From JASJHI01 sp965371355 (GTDB taxonomy: Bacteria; Actinomycetota; Acidimicrobiia; Acidimicrobiales; Ilumatobacteraceae), in the NCBI GenBank assembly GCA_965371355.1, contig CBDUYD010000084.1:1-12712 (forward strand): a DNA stretch of 12,712 nucleotides, written 5' to 3'. This document shows positions 5,797 to 11,509 of this stretch, piece after piece. The notes beneath the pieces are model-generated. The model was not told where the DNA came from and did not search any database. It saw only the letters and a list, made by a program, of their open reading frames with translations. Position 1 is the stretch's first letter; each line of letters begins with the position of its first letter. The position numbers and the translations under genes are program-made.

Positions 5797-6993
5797 ATGA
5801 CGACGCTCGCGGATCAGGCACCGGCGAAGGCCGGTCGGTGGACGGCCCAGTGGAAGGAGTTGTACGCCGAGGTCATCACGACAGGCCTGTGCACGGGCTG
5901 CGCCGGATGTGTCGTCACGTGTCCCCACGACGTGATCGGCTACGAGCACGAGGAGGGCAAGTACCTCCCGTTCCACCTCGAGGAAGAACTCGGTCCCGAC
6001 AACTGCATCCACGGCGAGAAGGGCTGCACCACCTGCACGCGGGCGTGCCCTCGATTCCGCGCCTGGGAGCCGGCGGCCGACATGCACCTTTTCGGTCGGG
6101 TCCGCGAGCCCGACGAGATGGCGGGCGTATGGCGCCAGCTCCACCTCACCAGGGCGAGCGACGAGATGATCCACAAGATGGGCCAGGACGGTGGATTCGT
6201 CTCGGCGATGCTCATCTGGCTGCGTGAGAACGACTACATCGACGGCGCCCTCGTGTCGGGGGTCGAGAACGACGACGCGTGGAAGGCCAAGCCGGTCGTC
6301 GTCGAATCGCGCGAGGAGATCCTCGCCACCGCCGGTAGCCGCTACACGTACTGCGCCAATCCGCTCGCCCTGCCCGAGGCGCGAGAACGCGGGATGGAGC
6401 GCCTCGCACTGGTCGGGATGGGCTGCCAGACGTCGTCGCCACCCACGATGTGGGATCGCAAGGCGGGCAAGATGTCGAAGCCGTTCCTGTTCAACATCGG
6501 CCTGCTCTGTTCGAAGACATTCGACGACGCCATTTTCACCGAACTGTTCGAGGCGAAATACGGCCTGAAGAAGCAGGACATGGTGAAGATGAACATCAAG
6601 GGCGTCTTCCAGATCTGGATGAAGGACGGCTCGTACCACGAGATCAACCTGAAGGAATGCCATGCGTGGACGCGCGAGGGCTGCAAGCGTTGTCCCGACT
6701 TCGCCGCCGAACACTCCGACATCGCCACCGGCGGCATCGGTGAGGACAACGACTGGACGCTCACGATCGTGCGAACCGAACTCGGCGAGGAGGTCATCGA
6801 CCGGATGATCGCCGACGGCTCGATCATCGCCCGGCCCGCCCAGGAGGACGAGACAGCGATGAGGTTGTTGCGCCTCCTGTCGATCGTCAGCCGCCGCCGC
6901 TGGCCCGACGACGCCGACCCGGCACCGGCGGTCGGCGTCCCACCCCCGAAGAAGAAGAAGAAGGCCGCCACGGCGTCCGCGTCGCCGAAGTAG
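5797..6993 (+). CDS. Coenzyme F420 hydrogenase/dehydrogenase beta-subunit family protein
   Basis: This 398-aa iron-sulfur flavoprotein is of the FrhB type. The N-terminus holds two 4-Cys clusters: C32-x2-C35-x2-C38-x3-C42-P, and C70-x6-C77-x2-C80-x3-C84-P. It then has KMGQDGGFVSAML (Q130-DGG, the conserved family element), a GMGCQ and a GLLCSKTF element, and near the C-terminus ECHAWTREGCKRCPDFAAEHSDIATGGIG, which supplies further cysteines. Relatives pass electrons between F420H2 or ferredoxin and a substrate through FAD. They occur in hydrogenases but also as stand-alone reductases. No hydrogenase alpha or gamma subunit is nearby, so this is probably a stand-alone reductase of unknown substrate. 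The protein ends in a proline- and lysine-rich tail with five successive lysines. The ATG at 5797 is chosen by family fit and the -10 box. Upstream extension of the frame is Arg-rich and antisense to the desaturase gene, so rejected. Confidence 0.9.
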   Translation: MTTLADQAPAKAGRWTAQWKELYAEVITTGLCTGCAGCVVTCPHDVIGYEHEEGKYLPFHLEEELGPDNCIHGEKGCTTCTRACPRFRAWEPAADMHLFGRVREPDEMAGVWRQLHLTRASDEMIHKMGQDGGFVSAMLIWLRENDYIDGALVSGVENDDAWKAKPVVVESREEILATAGSRYTYCANPLALPEARERGMERLALVGMGCQTSSPPTMWDRKAGKMSKPFLFNIGLLCSKTFDDAIFTELFEAKYGLKKQDMVKMNIKGVFQIWMKDGSYHEINLKECHAWTREGCKRCPDFAAEHSDIATGGIGEDNDWTLTIVRTELGEEVIDRMIADGSIIARPAQEDETAMRLLRLLSIVSRRRWPDDADPAPAVGVPPPKKKKKAATASASPK

Positions 6994-7038
6994 TCAGCGA
7001 TCGCACGGCGGCCGCCTCCGCCCCGGCCGCCCGCCCAC

Positions 7039-7091
7039 ACGATCTGGGGCGGATTCGTTTCGGTGTGCGGTACCGAACGCGCCCAGATCGT
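7039..7091. terminator. Long imperfect hairpin between convergent units (possible terminator)
   Basis: A perfect 10-bp inverted repeat, ACGATCTGGG (7039-7048) and CCCAGATCGT (7082-7091), is extended inward. CG/CG pairs continue after a 1-nt bulge, and a second stem, CGTTTCGGT (7056-7064) against ACCGAACG (7072-7079), forms after a 4-nt bulge. The apical loop is 7 nt. It starts 46 nt after the F420-type gene stop, and the fragment gene from the other strand ends about 10 nt beyond it. There is no T-run, so it would be an intrinsic terminator only in the loose sense used for high-GC actinobacteria. It could also be the trace of a small mobile repeat. Confidence 0.45.
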
Positions 7092-7100
7092 CGTCGGTGA

Positions 7101-7469
7101 TCAGGCGTCACCGCACGGGCCTCGCGCCGTCCCCGAACCGGGCGCCACGAGGTTCGACCAGCGGCTGAGATGCCCGCGCTCGGGCCTGATGAGATCGACA
7201 CGGTCGCGTTCGTGTCGCGGGATACCCCAGAGGTGAGCGGCCGAACGGTGCGACGCCAGTCCGTCACCACCGGTCGCGAGGACTGCGGCGGCGATCGCCC
7301 GCTCGGGTGTGTGCGGTGTTCCGCCCAACCGAGCGACGAGTGGATGGATCTGCTCGAGCGCTCCGGCGCGGATGGCCCGGTACCAGGCCGACCTCGTGAG
7401 GCCCGAGGCCCCGAGTGTGATGAGCCCATGATTCCGGCGGGCCCAGGCGTCGAGCTGCTCGATTCGCAT
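7101..7469 (-). pseudogene. Truncated AbiEi-type antitoxin-domain gene (DUF559-type family remnant)
   Basis: The first 95 or so residues (MRIEQLDAWARRNHGLIT...GLTRSAWYRAIRAGALEQIHP...LASHRSAAHLWGIPRHERDRVDLIRPE) are the N-terminal winged-helix domain found in actinobacterial proteins of about 280-320 aa. There it precedes a C-terminal domain, often DUF559 (endonuclease-like). Here the frame ends after only 122 residues, and the last 25 or so (HLSRWSNLVAPGSGT...) do not look like the family. I see no C-terminal domain in other minus frames down to 6994. It is therefore probably a truncated remnant, although a short functional DNA-binding protein is not excluded. The ATG at 7469 is chosen by family fit. 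No clear -10 box or Shine-Dalgarno precedes it. AbiEi antitoxins belong to type IV toxin-antitoxin systems, but no toxin partner is seen. Confidence 0.6.
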
Positions 7470-7637
7470 GCCCCGCAGTGGGCGGTAACTCTGCCGGAAC
7501 GCCAAGCGCGACGGTATGGGCGCCCTGCGCGTTGCTCAATCCGGCACACGATCGCCCCAGAGCGCGTCGGGACCTGTGCCAGGAGCTGTCCGGAGTACTT
7601 GCTTCGCCCCCGTGCAGGGTTCACCAGATGCGTCAGG
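7470..7637. other. Intergenic stretch without recognised genes
   Basis: These 168 nt lie between the end of the small lipoprotein gene and the truncated AbiEi-type gene, both on the minus strand. Open frames that cross it are Arg/Ser-rich or extend shadow frames. I see no convincing promoter, terminator or RNA gene. Confidence 0.4.
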
Positions 7638-7934
7638 TCAGAGGCAGGAGGAGAGACGGGCCTCGAGTTCGTCGAGCGCCACCTGCGCGGCAGCCTTCTC
7701 GGCGTCGTCGCCGTCGTTCGCGTCGCTGCCGATGTCGTCGAGTTCGTCCGCGCTGTAGCCGTCGAGGATGTCGAGCATGCAGTCGCGCTCGGCGTCGGTC
7801 TCGGCGAGCGTGTTGATCAGGTCCTGCGCGACGCGCTTCGCGCTCGGGTCGGACGAGCAGGCCGAAGCGACCAGCGCAACGCTGCCGACGGCCAGCGCGA
7901 TGCGGGTGAATCGATGGTGACGGCCTGACTTCAC
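7638..7934 (-). CDS. Small predicted lipoprotein, unknown function
   Basis: This 98-aa protein has a clear lipoprotein signal: a basic start (KSGRHHRFTR), a hydrophobic stretch IALAVGSVALVASA, and a lipobox VASAC with the cysteine at residue 26. The mature part is about 70 residues and acidic. It has AKRVAQDLINTLAETDAERDCMLDILDGYSADEL, then a D/A-rich linker and ELEARLSSCL. Two further cysteines (about residues 52 and 97) could pair outside the membrane. It resembles small secreted actinobacterial proteins of unknown role, and I cannot name a family. The GTG start is supported by the signal peptide and by a TAGTAT box 9 nt upstream. It diverges from the esterase gene, leaving only 31 nt between the two start codons. 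Confidence 0.75.
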   Translation of the reverse strand: MKSGRHHRFTRIALAVGSVALVASACSSDPSAKRVAQDLINTLAETDAERDCMLDILDGYSADELDDIGSDANDGDDAEKAAAQVALDELEARLSSCL

Positions 7935-7943
7935 AGGGCCGAA

Positions 7944-7949
7944 ATACTA
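7944..7949 (-). promoter_or_regulatory. Putative -10 box of the lipoprotein gene
   Basis: TAGTAT on the minus strand fits TANNNT and ends 9 nt before the GTG at 7934, so any leader would be about 0-3 nt. No -35 box is evident. For the divergent esterase, only CAGACT (7954-7959), 6 nt before its ATG, is a weak candidate. Confidence 0.4.
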
Positions 7950-7965
7950 CTGGCAGACTGCGTCG

Positions 7966-8883
7966 ATGCCGCTCAATTCTGAAGCCCGGGCACTCCTCGA
8001 CATCTTCGCGGAGCTGGAGGTGCCGCCATTCGAGTCGCTGGAGCCTGACTCTGCTCGCGAGATGTTCGACTCGATGCGGGAGCCACCCGTCGAAACATGC
8101 CACGAGATCCGCGACGTCGATGCCGGCGGTATCCCCGCCAGGCTGTACCGGCCGGGCGACGACACGACCGGGCTGCTCGTGTGGTTCCACGGGGGCGGAT
8201 GGGTGCTCGGTGATCTCGAGATGAGCGAGGACGTCTGCCGACGGATGGCATCGCGCAGCGGGCACTCGGTCTTGAGCATCGACTACGCGCTCGCACCCGA
8301 CCACGCATTTCCAGCTCCGCTCACCGACTGCATCACGGCGACCCGGTGGGCGCACGCCAACGCCGATGCGCTCGGCATCGATCCCGATCGCATCGCCGTC
8401 GGCGGCGACTCGGCGGGCGGCAACCTCGCCGCGGTCGTTGCGCAGCTCGGCCCGGTGCCGCTCGCATTCCAGGCGCTCGTGTACCCGGTGACCGACGCCC
8501 GGATGGGCAGCGATTCGTACGTCGAGAACTCCGACGGGTACTTCCTCACCACCGCCGCCATGCGGTGGTTCGTCGACCACTACCTGGCGGGCGGTCGAGG
8601 CGCGGTCGATGATCCCAGGGTCTCCCCGCTGCTCGCCTCCCCCGACGCGTGGCGCGACAGCCCTCCCGCGCTCGTGATCACCGCCGGCTTCGATCCACTG
8701 CGCGACGAGGGTGCCGCCTACGTCGACCGTCTGGCCGAAGCGGGCGCGACGGTGAGCCACGTCCACTATCCGGGCCAGATTCATGGCTTCTTCGGCCAGC
8801 TCGCGCTGATGGCCGACGCCCGGTCGGCCAACGCCGTCGTCGCTCAGGCGCTCTCGGACGCGCTCGCTCCAACCAGCCGCTGA
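7966..8883 (+). CDS. Alpha/beta hydrolase, HSL-family esterase/lipase
   Basis: This 305-aa protein belongs to the hormone-sensitive-lipase family of carboxylesterases. The oxyanion motif is HGGGW (75-79). The nucleophile elbow is GDSAGG with S149. The acid is D243 in GFDPLRDEG, and the catalytic histidine is H273 in QIHGFF, so the Ser-Asp-His triad is complete. An N-terminal cap region (about 1-55) precedes the core, as usual. No signal peptide is seen, so it is probably cytosolic, hydrolysing short to medium acyl esters. The real substrate is unknown. The ATG at 7966 fits the family's N-terminus. It diverges from the lipoprotein gene by 31 nt and its stop is only 5 nt from the end of the convergent uracil-DNA glycosylase gene. 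Confidence 0.92.
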   Translation: MPLNSEARALLDIFAELEVPPFESLEPDSAREMFDSMREPPVETCHEIRDVDAGGIPARLYRPGDDTTGLLVWFHGGGWVLGDLEMSEDVCRRMASRSGHSVLSIDYALAPDHAFPAPLTDCITATRWAHANADALGIDPDRIAVGGDSAGGNLAAVVAQLGPVPLAFQALVYPVTDARMGSDSYVENSDGYFLTTAAMRWFVDHYLAGGRGAVDDPRVSPLLASPDAWRDSPPALVITAGFDPLRDEGAAYVDRLAEAGATVSHVHYPGQIHGFFGQLALMADARSANAVVAQALSDALAPTSR

Positions 8884-8888
8884 TCGAC

Positions 8889-9554
8889 CTACACGCCGGC
8901 CAGCTCGACGGCGCGCTCGAAGATCTCGTCGAGCATCGGTTCGGTGAGGCGCTTCGTGAATGTGTTCTGTTGGCTCGGGTGGAACGAACACAACATCGTC
9001 GGCCCACCGTCGACGCGAACCTCGACACCGTGGCCGAACTTTGGTCGTCGACGGACGCCGAAGTGCACGGCCGCCGCCCGATAGCCGAACCCACCGAGGC
9101 AGACGACGACCCGCATGCGGGCGAGCGCCGCGAACTCCCTGACGAGGAACGGCGCGCACGCATCACGCTCGGCGGGCAACGGCTTGTTCGCCGGGGGCGC
9201 ACACTTGACCGCCGCGGTCACCCACGCGTCGGACAGTTCGAGGCCGTCGTCGACCGTCACCGATTCGGGCTGGTTGGCCAGGCCGGCCCTGAACATCGCC
9301 CGGAACAGCCAGTCGCCGCTGCGGTCACCGGTGAAGACACGGCCGGTGCGGTTGGCGCCATGCGCCGCGGGCGCCAGCCCGAGCACCACGATCCGGGCGC
9401 GCTCGTCACCGAAACCCGGTATCGGGCGACCCCAGTACTCGTCGTCGCGGTACGAGGCCCGCTTCTCGACCGCCACCCGCTCGCGCCACTCGACGAGTCG
9501 GGGGCATGCCCGGCATGCGACGACATCTCGTTCCAGGCCGCCGAGCGCGCTCAC
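8889..9554 (-). CDS. Family 5 (UdgB-type) uracil-DNA glycosylase
   Basis: This protein (221 aa from the chosen start) is a base-excision repair enzyme that removes uracil and often other deaminated purines from DNA. The iron-sulfur cysteines are C14-x2-C17, C118 and C133, in the spacing of family 4/5 glycosylases. The active-site motif 1 is GLAPAAHGANRTGRVFTGD (59-77), which has Ala where family 4 has an acidic residue and is typical of family 5. Motif 2 is HPSQQN (192-197). GTG at 9554 is preferred. It starts just before the conserved ERDVVACRACPRL segment, and it lies 8 nt after a TACTGT box with TTGGCC 17 bp further upstream. A longer reading from 9611 would run through the promoter and start of the divergent phosphatase gene. 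Confidence 0.92.
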   Translation of the reverse strand: MSALGGLERDVVACRACPRLVEWRERVAVEKRASYRDDEYWGRPIPGFGDERARIVVLGLAPAAHGANRTGRVFTGDRSGDWLFRAMFRAGLANQPESVTVDDGLELSDAWVTAAVKCAPPANKPLPAERDACAPFLVREFAALARMRVVVCLGGFGYRAAAVHFGVRRRPKFGHGVEVRVDGGPTMLCSFHPSQQNTFTKRLTEPMLDEIFERAVELAGV

Positions 9555-9562
9555 GCGGACCG

Positions 9563-9591
9563 ACAGTAGGTTGGTCGGCACACATGGCCAA
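9563..9591 (-). promoter_or_regulatory. Putative promoter of the uracil-DNA glycosylase gene
   Basis: On the minus strand, TTGGCC (9591-9586) is followed after 17 bp by TACTGT (9568-9563). The -10 ends 8 nt before the GTG at 9554. Its -10 box overlaps the plus-strand -10 box (9567-9572) at the shared TA. Confidence 0.5.
9567..9572 (+). promoter_or_regulatory. Putative -10 box of the phosphatase-DUF3090-SCO1664 operon
   Basis: TAGGTT is the same hexamer as before the MBL gene. It ends 11 nt before the ATG at 9584, giving a leader of only a few bases. It overlaps the opposite -10 box by 2 bp. No -35 box is convincing. Confidence 0.4.
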
Positions 9592-10228
9592 GACGAAGAA
9601 GACTCCCCCACCGACGACCACGGTGTTGCTGGTGCGCCACGGACAGACCCCTACCACCGGCAAGGTGCTCCCGGGCCGGGCGAAGGGACTCCACCTGGCC
9701 GACACCGGCCGCGCGCAGGCCGAAGCCACGGCATCACGAATCCGCGAACTGAAGCGCATCGACGCCGTCTACTCCTCGCCCCTCGAGCGGGCCAAGGAGA
9801 CCGCTGCGCCGATCGCCCGGGCGTGCGGTGTGCGCACGAGGACCGCCCGCGGCCTGCTCGAGTGCGACTTCGGCGGTTGGACCGGCGAGAAGCTGAAGAC
9901 GCTGATGAAGCTGCCCGAGTGGCAGACCGTGCAGCGCTCACCCTCCACCTTCAGGTTCCCGGGCGGCGAGAGCTTCACCGAGATGCAGACCCGCATGGTG
10001 ACGTGTCTCGAGGCACTGCGGGTGAAGCACCCCGGCGGCACGATCGTCTGCGTCTCGCACGCCGACACGATCAAGGCGGCGGTCGCCCACGCGATCGGCA
10101 CGCCGCTCGATCTCTTCCAACGCATCGTCATCAGCCCGGCCTCTATCAGCACGATCGCGTACACCCCGGGCGGGCCGATCGTGCTCGCCGTCAACTCCAC
10201 CACGCTCGCCGAGCTGCAGCCCGCCTGA
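9584..10228 (+). CDS. Histidine phosphatase family protein, MSMEG_4193 type
   Basis: This 214-aa protein is of the phosphoglycerate-mutase-like (histidine phosphatase) superfamily. The phospho-accepting motif is LLVRHGQT (R18, H19). SSPLERAKETA supplies R69, LLECDFGGW supplies E93, and VSHADT carries the second histidine, H159. The GRAKGLHLADTGRAQAEA segment matches the actinobacterial subfamily annotated as probable phosphomutase MSMEG_4193. The substrate is not established to my knowledge. A short basic, proline/threonine-rich N-terminus (MAKTKKTPPPTTT) precedes the domain. The stop overlaps the next gene's start by 1 bp (TGATG). The neighbours DUF3090 and SCO1664-type confirm the conserved actinobacterial block. 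Confidence 0.93.
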   Translation: MAKTKKTPPPTTTVLLVRHGQTPTTGKVLPGRAKGLHLADTGRAQAEATASRIRELKRIDAVYSSPLERAKETAAPIARACGVRTRTARGLLECDFGGWTGEKLKTLMKLPEWQTVQRSPSTFRFPGGESFTEMQTRMVTCLEALRVKHPGGTIVCVSHADTIKAAVAHAIGTPLDLFQRIVISPASISTIAYTPGGPIVLAVNSTTLAELQPA

Positions 10229-10734
10229 TGAGCGCCTTCTACGAGTTCGACGAGGTCGATGCATTCACCGTCGGAGCGGTGGGACAGCCCGGCAGCCGTA
10301 CCTTCTACGTCCAGGTGCGCTCGTCCGGCCATTCCGTGACCGTCAAGTGCGAGAAGCAGCAGGCGATGGTGATGTCCCAGCACGTCCAGAAGGTGCTCTC
10401 CGACCTCCCTCCGCCCGAGGACCGGCCGATGCCGGGAGCGCTCGAACTCAGCGACCCGGTCGATCCGGCGTTCACCCTCGGACCCATCGGTCTCGGATAC
10501 GACCCGAACTCCGACCGGGTCCTCATCCAGCTCGAGGAGATCGGTGAGTTCGACGAGCACGGTGACGAGATCGAGAGCGACGATCGCGGTCATGTGCGAC
10601 TCCTCGTCAGCCGTGGACAGGCGGCCGCGTTCTGCGACCGGGCCGACGCGATCGTCCAGGCCGGCCGACCGCTGTGCCAATGGTGCAGCACTCCGATCGA
10701 CCCCGACGGACACGCCTGCCCGCGCATGAACTGA
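10228..10734 (+). CDS. DUF3090 family protein
   Basis: This 168-aa protein has the DUF3090 layout. The N-terminal half has the GAVGQPGSRTFYVQVRSSGHSVTVKCEKQQ pattern. The middle has GPIGLGYDPNSDRVLIQLEE, and the C-terminus ends in LCQWCSTPIDPDGHACPRMN. There C150-x2-C153 and H162-x-C164 look like a small zinc knuckle. Family members are encoded in Actinobacteria next to the phosphatase and the SCO1664-type gene. Their biochemical role is unknown. The ATG at 10228 overlaps the preceding stop by one base, which points to translational coupling; no strong Shine-Dalgarno is seen. Upstream codons in the same frame run antisense to the uracil-DNA glycosylase gene and through the phosphatase gene, so they are not part of it. 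Confidence 0.93.
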   Translation: MSAFYEFDEVDAFTVGAVGQPGSRTFYVQVRSSGHSVTVKCEKQQAMVMSQHVQKVLSDLPPPEDRPMPGALELSDPVDPAFTLGPIGLGYDPNSDRVLIQLEEIGEFDEHGDEIESDDRGHVRLLVSRGQAAAFCDRADAIVQAGRPLCQWCSTPIDPDGHACPRMN

Positions 10735-10750
10735 GCGTGTGATGGCCGAT

Positions 10751-10758
10751 GGAGGTGA
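10751..10758 (+). promoter_or_regulatory. Shine-Dalgarno before the SCO1664-type gene
   Basis: GGAGGTGA is an 8-nt match to the 16S rRNA 3' end. From the GGAGG core there are 4 nt to the GTG at 10760 and 10 nt to the GTG at 10766. It lies inside the reading frame if the ATG at 10742 is used, so it argues for one of the later starts. Confidence 0.55.
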
Positions 10759-10765
10759 GGTGGGT

Positions 10766-11509
10766 GTGCGGCTCGACGTCGACGTTGTCGACGACCCGAT
10801 CGAGCACCTCCTGCGCGGCGAGATCGACGTCGCGGGTCGCATGCCGTACAGCAGCAACGCGACGTTTCTCGTGCACGTCGAACGCGGCGGTGCGCGCCAC
10901 CCGGCGATCTACAAGCCGATGCGCGGCGAGAGGCCGCTGTGGGACTTCGACCCGGGACTGCACCGGCGCGAGGTCGCCGCATACCTGCTGAGCGAGGCGG
11001 TCGGCGCCCACGTCGTCCCGCCGACCGTGCTGCGCGACGGCCCGCTGGGCGAAGGTTCACTTCAGTGGTTCGTCGTCGGCGACCACTCCGAGCACTACTT
11101 CACGATCTACGAGTCGCGGCCCGACACACACGATCAGCTGCGGGCGATCGCCGCGCTCGACATCCTCGCCAACAACACCGACCGCAAGAGCGGCCACTGT
11201 CTGCTCGTGCCCGGCGAAGAGACGGGCGAGAACGGTGACCGGGATCAGGTCTGGGCTATCGACCACGGTCTGTGCTTCGCGCCCGAGTTCAAGCTGCGCA
11301 CCGTGATCTGGGAGTTCGGCGACGAGCCGCTGCCCGAGTGGTTCCTCCGAGCTGCATCACGCCTGTGCGAGCGGGTGCCACTCGATGTCGCGGCGCTGCT
11401 CGGCGACGACGAGGTCGAAGCGATCCGGGGGCGCGCGGCCTGGTGCGTCGAGGAGCGCCGATTCCCGACCGACGACACCGGTCGGCGCTATCCCTGGCCA
11501 CTCGTGTGA
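10766..11509 (+). CDS. SCO1664 family protein (PI3/PI4-kinase-like fold)
   Basis: This protein (247 aa from the chosen start) matches the SCO1664 family. It has GRMPYSSNATFLV, then YKPMRGERPLWDFDPGLHRREVAAYLLSEA, LDILANNTDRKSGHCLL and VWAIDHGLCFAPE. The NNTDRKSGH and IDHGLCF elements sit where lipid-kinase-like folds have their catalytic loop and metal-binding Asp. Whether it phosphorylates anything is unknown. The start is uncertain. GTG codons at 10739, 10760 and 10766 and an ATG at 10742 are in frame. A GGAGGTGA Shine-Dalgarno (10751-10758) favours 10766 (or 10760). Its stop overlaps the next gene's GTG by 4 bp. In Streptomyces and mycobacteria this block commonly neighbours mshC (mycothiol synthesis), which is not seen here. 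Confidence 0.9.
   Translation: MRLDVDVVDDPIEHLLRGEIDVAGRMPYSSNATFLVHVERGGARHPAIYKPMRGERPLWDFDPGLHRREVAAYLLSEAVGAHVVPPTVLRDGPLGEGSLQWFVVGDHSEHYFTIYESRPDTHDQLRAIAALDILANNTDRKSGHCLLVPGEETGENGDRDQVWAIDHGLCFAPEFKLRTVIWEFGDEPLPEWFLRAASRLCERVPLDVAALLGDDEVEAIRGRAAWCVEERRFPTDDTGRRYPWPLV

Noticed and set aside
9555..9611. Upstream GTG start (9611) for the uracil-DNA glycosylase
   Set aside because: It would add 19 non-family residues and cross the opposite gene's start and both -10 boxes; the GTG at 9554 fits the family's N-terminus.
9115..10227. Long N-terminal extension of the DUF3090 frame
   Set aside because: It runs antisense to the uracil-DNA glycosylase and through the phosphatase in another frame; DUF3090 homology starts at the ATG at 10228.
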